Source: an uncultured Pelagibacteraceae bacterium
GTDB taxonomy: Bacteria > Pseudomonadota > Alphaproteobacteria > Pelagibacterales > Pelagibacteraceae
Assembly (NCBI GenBank): GCA_902536925.1
Contig: CACAZL010000003.1
Span: forward strand, 19,646-83,645
DNA length: 64,000 nucleotides
Reading direction: 5' to 3'
Position numbers and translations under genes: made by a program. Shown piece by piece: positions 9,220-16,965 of this stretch. The notes under the pieces were generated by a model. The model was not told where the DNA came from, ran no database searches, and saw nothing but the letters and a program-made list of their open reading frames with translations. Position 1 is the stretch's first letter. Every line of letters starts with the position of its first letter.

Positions 9220-10113
9220 ATGGAATTACCTGTCGTCAATCATAAAGATTATGAAGCTCAATTAAATGATGACAATAAATTTCCTATAAAAAAATTTGGA
9301 GAACTAGCTAAAGCGTTGATTAAAAATAAAATAGTTAAAAATTTCTATATTCCAGAGCCATGCTCAGTAGAAACTTTAAAAGAGGCACATACAGAGGACT
9401 ATATAAATAAAATAAAAAATAAAACTTTAGATAAAAACGAGATTAGAAAAATTGGTTTTCCTTTAGTTGACAGCGTAGTTAGAAGGTCTTTTATAGCAAC
9501 TGGAGGCACAGTGCTTGCTACAAAGCTAGCTTTAAATTATGGCATAGCGTGTAATACCGCAGGAGGCAGTCATCATGCAACATCTAATGAAGGAGCTGGC
9601 TTTTGTGTTTTCAATGATGTTGCAGTTGCAGCTAAATATTTGACCACAAGGGGACTGGCAAACAGAATTTTAATCATTGATTTAGATGTTCATCAGGGTA
9701 ATGGCAATTCTGAAATATTTAAAAATGATAATCAAGTCTTTACATTCAGCATGCATTCGAAAGTTAATTATCCAGCAAAAAAATCAGTAAGTGATCTTGA
9801 TATTGAATTAGAGGAAAATTTAGAGGATAGAGAATATATTGATATTTTAAAAAATAATCTAAAATATTTGAATGAGGAGGAGTTTGATTTTGTTTTCTAT
9901 ATCGCTGGAGTTGATATTCACTATAATGACAGGTTGGGTAAACTAAAAATTTCTGATAATGGTATATTTGAAAGAGATGAATTAGTTATTGATAATTTTT
10001 TCTCAAATAAAATTCCTATATGTGGGGTATTAGGAGGTGGATACAACGAAGATTTTAACAAACTAGTAGAATTGCACTCCAGTTTACACAAAACCTGTGC
10101 TAAATTTTTATGA
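9220..10113 (+). CDS. histone deacetylase-fold (class IV-like) amide hydrolase
   Basis: A 297-residue member of the arginase/deacetylase fold. Visible signatures are the active-site His pair in GGSHHATSNEGAGFC, FNDVAVAA and the zinc-binding Asp-x-His in LIIDLDVHQGNG. The short length and motif order resemble class IV (HDAC11-like) and bacterial AcuC-type enzymes. In bacteria these remove acyl groups from lysines, polyamines or other amides; the substrate is unknown here. It lies 16 bp after aceE and overlaps msrB by 4 nt, so the three genes probably share a transcript. An acetyl-CoA-generating enzyme next to a deacetylase hints at protein acetylation control, but this is only inference. Confidence 0.85.
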   Translation: MELPVVNHKDYEAQLNDDNKFPIKKFGELAKALIKNKIVKNFYIPEPCSVETLKEAHTEDYINKIKNKTLDKNEIRKIGFPLVDSVVRRSFIATGGTVLATKLALNYGIACNTAGGSHHATSNEGAGFCVFNDVAVAAKYLTTRGLANRILIIDLDVHQGNGNSEIFKNDNQVFTFSMHSKVNYPAKKSVSDLDIELEENLEDREYIDILKNNLKYLNEEEFDFVFYIAGVDIHYNDRLGKLKISDNGIFERDELVIDNFFSNKIPICGVLGGGYNEDFNKLVELHSSLHKTCAKFL

Positions 10114-10481
10114 TGAAAAAAAACTCAAATTTAACATTAGAACAAGAAAATATTTTATTTAAAGAGGCAACAGAACCACCAGGTTCAAGCGAATTAAATA
10201 TTGAAAAAAGACAAGGATCTTATCACTGTGTAAACTGCGATATAAAACTTTTTGACTCTTTAACAAAATATGAAAGTGGTTCAGGTTGGCCTTCTTTTTA
10301 CGAATCTTTACCTGATGTTTTTGAGACAAAAACTGATCATCACATTGGTTATGCTAGAACAGAATATCATTGTAAAAATTGTGGTGGTCATCACGGTCAC
10401 ATCTTTGATGATGGACCTCAACCTACAGGAAAAAGATACTGTAATAATGGAATTTGTTTAGTGTTTAAACCAAATAAATAA
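10110..10481 (+). CDS. msrB: peptide methionine-R-sulfoxide reductase
   Basis: A 123-residue MsrB that reduces methionine-R-sulfoxide in proteins. Two zinc-binding CxxC pairs (HCVNCD and HCKNCGG), the HHGHIFDDGP motif and the catalytic Cys in RYCNNG are all present, giving full family length. The start overlaps the deacetylase stop in an ATGATGA arrangement, so translation is likely coupled. An MsrA for the S-epimer is encoded at 48342-48797, so both stereoisomers can be repaired. Confidence 0.95.
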   Translation: MMKKNSNLTLEQENILFKEATEPPGSSELNIEKRQGSYHCVNCDIKLFDSLTKYESGSGWPSFYESLPDVFETKTDHHIGYARTEYHCKNCGGHHGHIFDDGPQPTGKRYCNNGICLVFKPNK

Positions 10482-10513
10482 ATTTCTCTAAATTTACATC
10501 TCTAAATTAATAG

Positions 10514-10519
10514 TATAAT
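10514..10519 (+). promoter_or_regulatory. consensus -10 box (TATAAT) 8 nt before beta-barrel gene
   Basis: A perfect TATAAT ends 8 nt before the ATG at 10528, predicting a 5' UTR of about 1-2 nt. No Shine-Dalgarno sequence is visible. This suggests the barrel gene starts its own transcript rather than continuing from msrB. Confidence 0.5.
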
Positions 10520-10527
10520 AATATCAT

Positions 10528-11355
10528 ATGAAAAAGTTATTTATTTTATTTTTATTAACCTGTTTTTCAATCACAACTGCAAGTGCAAATGCTATCTCTG
10601 ATTATTTTTCAAATTTAATGCCTGGCGATGGAGATACCGAACTTAGCATAGATCTTAGAGAAAATCATTCTGCCGATTATAGTTTATTGCTTGTAAGAGA
10701 GTTAGATGGAGAAACCACCCAAAATACATTTACTCAACTTTCTCTATTTAATACAGAGAAGAATTCTAAAGGTAGAAATGTTTTGAATTTTGGATTAGGA
10801 AAAAGGTTTTTAAGCGATGATAAATTTTCACTTACAGGATTAAATGCTTTTTTAGATTATGATGATGAGGGAAATTTAAGATCCAGCATAGGGTTAGAAA
10901 TTAGAAATGCAGTACTAGACTTTTCATTCAATAACTATTTTGGTTTAGATGATGCCGATGGTGAAAAGGTTTTAGATGGATATGATTTAAGATTAGCTTC
11001 TCAAATACCTCATGTTCATTGGGCTGATATATTTATAAATTCATATTCATGGGATGGAGTTAAAAGAGATGATGTCGAAGGGTTAATGTATGGTACTGAA
11101 ATGTTATTATCACCTAATATAAACCTAGAAATTGCTTTTGATGATAAAGATAAAGCCGGATTAGATGATGAATATTATGCAAAAATTATGTTTGTTCATC
11201 CACCAAGAAATAGTGTATCCATTTCAGATGGAATTAGTAGTGATATGTGGAGAGCTCAAAAAGATATGTCTGACGAAATGTTAACAAAAGTAAAAAGAAA
11301 TAATAAAATTATGGTAGAATTCAATGGATCTGCCAGTATCGTGAGGGCAGATTAA
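10528..11355 (+). CDS. inverse autotransporter (intimin/invasin-type) beta-barrel protein without passenger
   Basis: A 275-residue protein with a Sec signal peptide (cleavage near ASA|NA, residue ~21). The rest resembles the intimin/invasin inverse autotransporter beta domain: FTQLSLFN, NFGLGKRFLSDD, GLNAFLDYDDEG, SSIGLEIRN, DFSFNNYFGL and LDGYDLRLASQIP alternate as amphipathic strands. The C-terminus carries the plug-like VKRNNKIMVEF, the counterpart of the RNN-x-I-x-L-E-Y element that follows the barrel in intimins. Normal members then continue into Ig-like passenger domains; this one stops about 10 residues later. It would be an outer-membrane pore or anchor. The next gene, 1 bp downstream, encodes a secreted protein that may be its partner. 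Confidence 0.75.
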   Translation: MKKLFILFLLTCFSITTASANAISDYFSNLMPGDGDTELSIDLRENHSADYSLLLVRELDGETTQNTFTQLSLFNTEKNSKGRNVLNFGLGKRFLSDDKFSLTGLNAFLDYDDEGNLRSSIGLEIRNAVLDFSFNNYFGLDDADGEKVLDGYDLRLASQIPHVHWADIFINSYSWDGVKRDDVEGLMYGTEMLLSPNINLEIAFDDKDKAGLDDEYYAKIMFVHPPRNSVSISDGISSDMWRAQKDMSDEMLTKVKRNNKIMVEFNGSASIVRAD

Positions 11356-11356
11356 T

Positions 11357-12130
11357 ATGATAATATTCAGATTGATATTTGCAACAATTTTACTTTTTTC
11401 ATTAACAACAAATGTTTACGCAGCACTAGGAAAAGCTGCAGTATATAAAGTTACAATGAAAAAGGTTGCATTATGTACTGGAAAAGGTTCAGGCACTACT
11501 TGTTTAGGAGAAGTTGTTATTGGAACTGGTAGTAAAGAAGTTGACGTTGCTTCCGTAGATGCCGGTGCAGTTGCTGGTTCATTTGGAAATCCTGCATTGC
11601 TTCCATTAGGAACAACATTCACTCATATGCAAGTTACAATAGATAGAAAATTCACAATCAAAACATCTGATACTGCAGGTGAAATGTTAAAGACTAATAA
11701 CGGAGATGTTTGCAGAACAGTTGCAAATGCAGATGCGCAATATGGAACTACTGAAGCTGCTAGAAAGTATACTCACAAAAGAGCTGTTGATGAAGGAACA
11801 GGTTCAGCATCCGCTGAGACAAGAGTTTATTTAATGAATCATGGTACAAATAATGTAACAACTTGTGCGGCAACCGATTGTTCTTCAACTGGAACTACAA
11901 CTTCAGGAAGTAGTTGTACATATTGTGAAGCAATGAAAACAGATTTAGACTCAAATGATACTGAACACGTTTTAATTTATGCACTCACAAAACCATATAC
12001 AGTTACTACAAAATCTCCAAAAGTAACTATGAAATTTGGAACTGCCGAAGCACTATCTGCAAGTGATGTGACTGGAACAGTATGTAATATTTGGGCTGAG
12101 GAACCAGTTTTTACTGCAACAATTGAATAA
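11357..12130 (+). CDS. secreted Cys-containing protein of unknown function
   Basis: A 257-residue protein with a signal peptide (hydrophobic residues 2-21, cleavage near VYA|AL). The mature part is rich in Thr, Ser, Gly and Ala and contains about nine Cys in spaced pairs (CTGKGSGTTC, CAATDC, CTYC), suggesting disulfides in the periplasm or at the surface. I recognise no family. It starts 1 bp after the inverse-autotransporter barrel gene, so the two are almost certainly cotranscribed. The composition resembles that of the pilins at the window start but there is no pilin leader. Possible roles are a detached passenger or adhesin for the barrel. Confidence 0.6.
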   Translation: MIIFRLIFATILLFSLTTNVYAALGKAAVYKVTMKKVALCTGKGSGTTCLGEVVIGTGSKEVDVASVDAGAVAGSFGNPALLPLGTTFTHMQVTIDRKFTIKTSDTAGEMLKTNNGDVCRTVANADAQYGTTEAARKYTHKRAVDEGTGSASAETRVYLMNHGTNNVTTCAATDCSSTGTTTSGSSCTYCEAMKTDLDSNDTEHVLIYALTKPYTVTTKSPKVTMKFGTAEALSASDVTGTVCNIWAEEPVFTATIE

Positions 12131-12152
12131 TTAATTTTATTTCTTAATTATT
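12126..12152. terminator. AT-rich inverted repeat between convergent genes
   Basis: AATAATTAA at 12126-12134 is inverted as TTAATTATT at 12144-12152 with a 9-nt loop. It spans the stops of the secreted-protein gene and the convergent glutaredoxin gene and is followed by A/T runs. It could act as a weak two-way terminator, although an all-A/T stem is poor for intrinsic termination. Confidence 0.3.
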
Positions 12153-12402
12153 TTAAAGAAGAAAAAAGGTTTCCTGATACTTCTAAAGCTCTAAGTTCTT
12201 GATAACCGCCAATATGTTCCTCATTAAAAAATATTTGAGGAATTGTTCTTTTGCCATTTGCTTTTTTTATCATTTCATCTCTTATCCCAGGACCTGTTGA
12301 AACATCAATTTCTGTAAAATCTAAATTATTTCTAGATAACAATCTTTTTGCAGCGTCGCAAAAATTACACATGGGTCCTGAATAAACAGTGATGCTTTTC
12401 AT
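12148..12402 (-). CDS. glutaredoxin 3-like thiol oxidoreductase
   Basis: An 84-residue glutaredoxin that reduces protein and small-molecule disulfides with glutathione. The dithiol active site is C-N-F-C (GPMCNFCDAAKRLL) instead of the usual C-P-Y-C. The cis-Pro loop (KRTIPQIFF) and the glutathione-binding GGYQEL segment are intact, and the length is typical of GrxC. It is transcribed towards the surface-protein gene pair. The DUF2805-like gene lies 31 bp upstream on the same strand and probably shares its transcript. Confidence 0.9.
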   Translation of the reverse strand: MKSITVYSGPMCNFCDAAKRLLSRNNLDFTEIDVSTGPGIRDEMIKKANGKRTIPQIFFNEEHIGGYQELRALEVSGNLFSSLK

Positions 12403-12433
12403 ACGTTATATATAGATAATGATTGAGAAATTA

Positions 12434-12733
12434 CTAGAGCAGGTAATCATTTTTATTAATTTTTGATTTAATTAATTTTCGAGAATATTCAAATTTTTTT
12501 CTATGTTTTATGCTTTGGGAACTTGCTCTTTTTCTCCAAAGTCTAAAGGAAGAAGGTTTCAATGATCTTCTCATTATTTTAATAACTTCAGCTTCAGTCT
12601 TTCCAGTTTTTTTTTCAATTTCTTCAAAAGTAATCCGATCTGCCCAGGCTGCCCATATGACCCAATCTGGACTCTCCAAGGGAGGCTCTGGATTTTTAAC
12701 TCTGGTAGTAGGTCTGTGACTTTTTTTCATCAA
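12434..12733 (-). CDS. DUF2805/TIGR03643-like small basic protein
   Basis: A 99-residue basic protein. The core (DWVIWAAWADRITFEEIEKK, TEAEVIKIMRR, LKPSSFRLWRKR) matches what I recall of the DUF2805/TIGR03643 family: a short helix-turn-helix-like module followed by an Arg/Trp motif. Function is unknown; the fold and basicity would suit nucleic-acid binding, but nothing shows this directly. Members are usually 70-90 residues, and here a Lys-rich tail is added. If it does bind DNA it would be the only candidate regulator in the window. Confidence 0.75.
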   Translation of the reverse strand: MMKKSHRPTTRVKNPEPPLESPDWVIWAAWADRITFEEIEKKTGKTEAEVIKIMRRSLKPSSFRLWRKRASSQSIKHRKKFEYSRKLIKSKINKNDYLL

Positions 12734-12790
12734 AATTCAATAAATTACTAAAATTATTTTAATGCAAATACTTAAGGCTATGATATTATC

Positions 12791-12851
12791 ATTTTTAGAT
12801 AGTCCTATCTAGCCATCTTTAGCTCCCGGTTTTTTAGGGCTATCCTAAAAA
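12791..12851 (+). other. potential structured leader upstream of LysE-family exporter gene
   Basis: TTTTTAGATAG (12792-12802) can pair with CTATCCTAAAAA (12840-12851), enclosing a second possible stem in which TAGCTCCC (12820-12827) pairs with GGGCTA (12837-12842) with a bulge, or alternatively TAGCC (12810-12814) with GGCTA (12838-12842). The right arm runs into the start codon at 12851, so folding could occlude translation. Mutually exclusive pairings next to a start codon are what a cis-regulatory RNA would look like. I cannot match it to a known riboswitch class. Part of the interval may also be promoter for the divergent DUF2805-like gene. Confidence 0.35.
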
Positions 12852-13465
12852 TGCTTCCCTTAGATTTTATCCTTTTTTTACAGATTATCATTTTTATGTT
12901 TATAACTCCAGGCACACCTAGAATTGTAATTATTTCATACTCAATGAACTATGGCGTTCAAAAGTGTGTTTGGACTGCATTAGGAGATGTAACTGCGAAC
13001 ATTATTCAGGCAACCTTAGTAATTTTTGTTATTGGATCTTTTTTGTCAGATAATCCGACAATACTTAATACTTTAAAGTGGTTAGGTATCACTTATTTAA
13101 TATATCTTGCATATGATATTTATAAATCTAGACCTAAAGATATAAATACAAAAGATATTTCAGATAAAAGCTTTTTTTCTTTTTATAAAGATGGTTTTTT
13201 AGTTGCAGGGACAAGTCCTAAAGCTTGGATGTTCTTTCCGTTTATATTTCCACAATTTATTGATTTTAATTCTAATTACATTGTTCAGTTTATTATTTTA
13301 ATTACAATATATGTTGTATTAGATTTTCTATCTTTAATTGGTTATGCTATCTTAGCTAACAAGTTAATTATTTGGATTAAGGCAAATCCAAAAATTATAA
13401 ATACAATTTCAGCTTGTGTAATTATTTTTATTGCAATAATTATTGCATTTACCCAACAATACTAG
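12851..13465 (+). CDS. LysE/RhtB-family amino acid exporter
   Basis: A 204-residue membrane protein with about six hydrophobic segments. The LysE-family signature near the N-terminus (FITPGTPRIVIISYSMNYG, residues ~17-35) is present, and GTSPKAWMFFPFIFPQF corresponds to the conserved second-half motif. The family exports amino acids or their derivatives by proton exchange. It stands alone, followed by 88 bp before the Liv binding-protein gene and preceded by a possible structured leader, which may make export ligand-responsive. The substrate is unknown. Confidence 0.85.
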   Translation: MLPLDFILFLQIIIFMFITPGTPRIVIISYSMNYGVQKCVWTALGDVTANIIQATLVIFVIGSFLSDNPTILNTLKWLGITYLIYLAYDIYKSRPKDINTKDISDKSFFSFYKDGFLVAGTSPKAWMFFPFIFPQFIDFNSNYIVQFIILITIYVVLDFLSLIGYAILANKLIIWIKANPKIINTISACVIIFIAIIIAFTQQY

Positions 13466-13543
13466 GTTATATTGCGCTACTACTCACACTTGCAATTAAA
13501 TAAATTTTGTTATTAATTTAAAACTTAATAATTAATTAATTAA

Positions 13544-13549
13544 AGGGGA
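13544..13549 (+). promoter_or_regulatory. strong Shine-Dalgarno site for livK-like gene
   Basis: AGGGGA 4 nt before the ATG at 13554 is a good ribosome site in a genome where most genes here lack one. It supports high-level translation of the binding protein. Confidence 0.6.
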
Positions 13550-13553
13550 ATAA

Positions 13554-14792
13554 ATGAAAATAAAAAACATTTTAATTACATTTGTTTCTGCAATAGCAAT
13601 ATTATTTTCAACTTCAGTTGTATCATTTGCGAAAGTAGTTGGAGATAAAATTATTTTAGGTGCTGCAATTTCTTTAACTGGAAAATATTCATCTAATGGT
13701 GTTCATACTCAAAACGGCTATAACATGGCTGTTGACAGAATTAACAGCATGGGTGGAGTAAAAGTTGGGGGAAAAACTTATAAGTTTGATATTATTTATT
13801 ATGATGATGAGTCAAACCCAAAAAGAGCAGCTCAGCTTGCAGAAAGATTAATCTCACAAGATAAAGTAGAGTTCATGCTTGGGCCATATAGTTCAGGTTT
13901 GACAAAAGCGATTGCACCAGTAACAGAAAAATATGGTGTACCAATGGTTGAGGCTAACGGTGCTTCTAGATCTTTGTTTACAAAAGGTTACAAATATCTA
14001 TTTGCAGTATTAGCACCAGCAAACTTATATCTTGATGTAGCAATAAGAACAGCCGTTGAATTAAATGGTGGTAAAGGTGTAAGAATTGCGCAAGCTTTTG
14101 AGCAAGATGCATTCTCGCAAGACGTAAGATTAGGTATTTTAGATGCTGCTAAAGAAACTGGATCTGAAATTATAATCGACGATAAACTTCCTAAAGAGCT
14201 TAATGATATGGCTGCTACATTAGTTAAAGTAAAACAAATGAAGCCAGATGTATTAGTTGTTTCAGGTCATACAAAAGGAGCTTTAACAGCAATAAGACAA
14301 ATTTCAGAAATGAAAGTTGATGTTCCGATGTTGGCAATGACACACTGTGATGCTGCAAAATTATCTAAGCAACATGGTAAAAATTCTCAATATGCATTAT
14401 GTGCTTCTCAATGGCATAAAACATTAACTTACAAAGATGATTTCTTTAAAGATGGTATGACATATGCAGCAGATTTTGAAAAAGAATTTGGCTATGATCC
14501 ACCATATCAATCTGCAGAGTCTTCAGCTGCATTGTTAGTATTTAAAGATGCTTTTGAAAGAGCAAATACTTTTGATCAGAAAAAAGTAAGAGATGCTCTT
14601 GCTGCAACTAACATGCAAACATTCTATGGAAATATTAAATTTGCACCTGGTGGTCAAAATGTTGACAAACCAATGGTACTTTTCCAAGTAATGTGTGATG
14701 ATGCTGGTAAGTGTGAAAATAAAGTTGTTGCTCCATTAAAATGGGCTTCAGCTGAGTTAATACACCCAGTACCAAAGTGGTCTGAAAGATAA
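13554..14792 (+). CDS. Liv-type ABC transporter periplasmic amino-acid-binding protein
   Basis: A 412-residue periplasmic-binding protein of the Leu/Ile/Val (type I fold) family with a Sec signal peptide (cleavage near SFA|KV). The mature start IILGAAISLTGKYSSNG is the typical first strand and ligand loop, and AERLISQDKVEFMLGPYSSG is the conserved hinge-side region. It delivers amino acids or amides to the LivHMGF complex encoded directly downstream. A strong Shine-Dalgarno precedes it and a perfect intrinsic terminator follows, so it is made in excess over the membrane components. Ligand identity cannot be read from the sequence. Confidence 0.9.
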   Translation: MKIKNILITFVSAIAILFSTSVVSFAKVVGDKIILGAAISLTGKYSSNGVHTQNGYNMAVDRINSMGGVKVGGKTYKFDIIYYDDESNPKRAAQLAERLISQDKVEFMLGPYSSGLTKAIAPVTEKYGVPMVEANGASRSLFTKGYKYLFAVLAPANLYLDVAIRTAVELNGGKGVRIAQAFEQDAFSQDVRLGILDAAKETGSEIIIDDKLPKELNDMAATLVKVKQMKPDVLVVSGHTKGALTAIRQISEMKVDVPMLAMTHCDAAKLSKQHGKNSQYALCASQWHKTLTYKDDFFKDGMTYAADFEKEFGYDPPYQSAESSAALLVFKDAFERANTFDQKKVRDALAATNMQTFYGNIKFAPGGQNVDKPMVLFQVMCDDAGKCENKVVAPLKWASAELIHPVPKWSER

Positions 14793-14804
14793 AAAAAAAT
14801 AATT

Positions 14805-14833
14805 AAGCCCCCTAGAAATAGGGGGCTTTTTTT
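14805..14833 (+). terminator. intrinsic terminator between binding-protein gene and livH
   Basis: A perfect 10-bp stem, AAGCCCCCTA (14805-14814) with TAGGGGGCTT (14819-14828), is closed by a GAAA tetraloop and followed by a T run to 14833. It lies inside the liv operon, 12 nt after the binding-protein stop. It should end most transcripts there and allow limited read-through into livHMGF. Confidence 0.9.
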
Positions 14834-14853
14834 ATAGAAATCAAAATTAAATT

Positions 14854-15747
14854 ATGGACTTTTTAGTATTCCAATATCCCATGATAACCATTCAAGCATG
14901 TCTTGATGGTCTTTTACTTGGAATATTATTTGCGTTAATTGCTTATGGAATGGCACTCCAATGGGGTGTTATGAATATAATTAACATTGCACAGGGAGAC
15001 CTTGTTATTTTAGGAGGATACATTGCATACTTTATGTATCTCTTCGGTATTCATCCAGCCTGGGGAGTAATTGTTTCTCCTATTATTATGTATTTTGTTG
15101 GAATTGCAATTTATAAATTAGTTATAAATAAAGTTGTAGACAGAGATCTCTTTATTTCAATATTAGCAACATTTGGAATTAGTATTCTTTTCATGCAATT
15201 AATGAACTTCGCATTTGGAGCAGACGTTGTTTTAGCTAATTCTGGTTATGGAACTACAATGCTATTTGATAATAATGTTGTTTTACCAAACTCTAAAATA
15301 TTTTCTGCTTTTATAAGTATTGTCTTTGCAATTTGTTTAGTAGTTTATATGAAAAGATCAAAATTAGGTCGTGCTATTAGAGCAACAGCTCAAAATGCAA
15401 GAGCAGCAAAGATTTTAGGTGTTGATACAGAAAAAGTTTATGCAGCAACATTTGGAATAAATGCTGCATTATGTGGTGTAGCAGGAGCTTTAATTTCAAT
15501 AACTTTTACAATTCATCCTTATATGGGATTACCATACACTATAAGATCATTTATGATTGTAATTGTTGCAGGATTAGGAAATTTACCTGGAGTAGCTATG
15601 TCAGGTATGGGATTAGGAATATTTGAAGAATTTGCAGATTACATTCTTGGTACTGAATTTAGAATTGGTTCAGTATTTTTATTATTAGTTTTAATTTTAG
15701 TTTACAGAAGATTTAAACTTTCAAGAAAGAGAGAGTATTTAAAGTGA
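14854..15747 (+). CDS. livH: Liv-type ABC transporter permease
   Basis: A 297-residue LivH-family inner-membrane permease with about eight hydrophobic segments. GMALQWGVMNIINIAQGDLVILGGY is the LivH N-terminal hallmark, and the coupling-loop region GRAIRATAQNARAAKILGVDTEKVY contacts the ATPases. It pairs with LivM to form the translocation path for the upstream binding protein. The start ATG at 14854 follows the terminator by 20 bp. Its stop overlaps the following 60-residue gene by 4 nt (GTGA). Confidence 0.93.
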   Translation: MDFLVFQYPMITIQACLDGLLLGILFALIAYGMALQWGVMNIINIAQGDLVILGGYIAYFMYLFGIHPAWGVIVSPIIMYFVGIAIYKLVINKVVDRDLFISILATFGISILFMQLMNFAFGADVVLANSGYGTTMLFDNNVVLPNSKIFSAFISIVFAICLVVYMKRSKLGRAIRATAQNARAAKILGVDTEKVYAATFGINAALCGVAGALISITFTIHPYMGLPYTIRSFMIVIVAGLGNLPGVAMSGMGLGIFEEFADYILGTEFRIGSVFLLLVLILVYRRFKLSRKREYLK

Positions 15748-15926
15748 GAAAAGCTAAAATTAAAGACGATAATGGCAAACTTATAGAAATAGATATTGAA
15801 AAATTTAAAAAACATTTAGATGAATATCATTCAACAGGATCTAGTCTTCATGAAGAAAATGGACATTATTTTACAGTTGATAAAGATTTTAGAGATAAAA
15901 TAGAGAGTTTATATGAACAAAAATAG
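15744..15926 (+). CDS. 60-residue charged protein inside the liv operon, unknown function
   Basis: A soluble 60-residue protein starting with GTG at 15744, which overlaps the livH stop by 4 nt, and ending 14 nt inside livM. It exactly fills the livH-livM interval in a frame coupled to both. The composition is highly charged (KIKDDNGKLIEIDIEKFKKH) with a predicted helix and a His-containing centre; there are no Cys or membrane segments. No family is recognised. Coupling to both neighbours argues that it is a real gene, perhaps a small regulator of the transporter, though that is inference. Confidence 0.6.
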   Translation: MRKAKIKDDNGKLIEIDIEKFKKHLDEYHSTGSSLHEENGHYFTVDKDFRDKIESLYEQK

Positions 15927-16965
15927 TTGGATTTTGTATATAGGAATTTTGGTATTTGGTTTAGTTGCACCTTTTATTTTTCCAGCTTTTAAAGTTCAAT
16001 TATCAATACTATGTGTATTAATTGTCCTTGCAACTACTTGGAATATCCAAGGTGGCGAAATGGGATACAACACATTTGGAAATATTCTTTTTTATGGCTT
16101 AGGAATGTATCTTTGTGCATCTGTTCAAGTTGGTATGTTTTTCCCGTTGGCTGAGTGGACTGAAAGCGGTGGCGAAAAAACTTTCGTTCATACACCTTCA
16201 CAATTTTTTCAAGGCATGGCAGCTGGACTTGTAGTTGCTGCGGTAGTCCCCACAATAGTTGCAGGATTAATTGGTTACGCAATTTTAGGTTTGAGAGGTC
16301 ACTATTTTGCTATTTGTACTCTAGGTTTAGGAGTTGCAGCAGGAGAAATTTCTGGAGGTATTGAAATTATTGGAGCTGGACAGGGTTTTACCACTCCTCC
16401 TTTTCCGAACATCGGAGGTCTTGAGGCAAGAGGTGAATTTTTTTATTTTCTTAGTTTTGGAGCACTCGTTTTAACTTTCATTGCTGTAAGAGCAATTTAT
16501 ACAACAAGGTTTAGATTAATTCTGAATGCAATCAGAGATAATGAAGACAAAGCTGAAGCGATGGGGATCGAGACTATGAAATACAAAATAACTGGATGGA
16601 TGATTTCAGCTTTCTTTTGTGGTCTTGCTGGTGGAATAATGGGAGGTCTAGTTGGTTATATCGACTCAACAGACGTTGCATTTGATGGAAGAGAAATGGG
16701 AGTATTCATGGTTTTGATGGCAATCCTTGGAGGTAAGGGAACTTTATGGGGCCCAATTATTGGTGCAACTTTATTTCACTTTTTTAAAGAAGGTTTTTGG
16801 ACATTCTTCCTTGGTTGGCAGTATGTTGCATTAGGAGTTTTAATAGTAGTTATAGTAATTTATTTCCCAGAAGGATTAATGGGATGGTTAAGAGAAAAAT
16901 ATCCAGAAAGATTTGGTGAAGTTGTAGATGAAGCTGATCGAAAAGCACAAGTAGAATTAAAATGA
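15913..16965 (+). CDS. livM: Liv-type ABC transporter permease
   Basis: A 350-residue LivM-family permease. TWNIQGGEMGYNTFGNILFYGLGMY is the conserved N-terminal core, GHYFAICTLGLGVAAGEI the central segment, and AIRDNEDKAEAMGIETMKYK the cytoplasmic coupling loop. A loop of about 35 residues (residues ~75-100) between early helices is larger than in E. coli LivM. It starts within the preceding small gene and its stop overlaps livG by 4 nt. Confidence 0.92.
   Translation: MNKNSWILYIGILVFGLVAPFIFPAFKVQLSILCVLIVLATTWNIQGGEMGYNTFGNILFYGLGMYLCASVQVGMFFPLAEWTESGGEKTFVHTPSQFFQGMAAGLVVAAVVPTIVAGLIGYAILGLRGHYFAICTLGLGVAAGEISGGIEIIGAGQGFTTPPFPNIGGLEARGEFFYFLSFGALVLTFIAVRAIYTTRFRLILNAIRDNEDKAEAMGIETMKYKITGWMISAFFCGLAGGIMGGLVGYIDSTDVAFDGREMGVFMVLMAILGGKGTLWGPIIGATLFHFFKEGFWTFFLGWQYVALGVLIVVIVIYFPEGLMGWLREKYPERFGEVVDEADRKAQVELK

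Noticed and set aside
12791..12851. Glycine, SAM-V or SAM-II riboswitch before the LysE gene
   Set aside because: I could not recognise the conserved core of any of these classes; only a generic structured leader is proposed.
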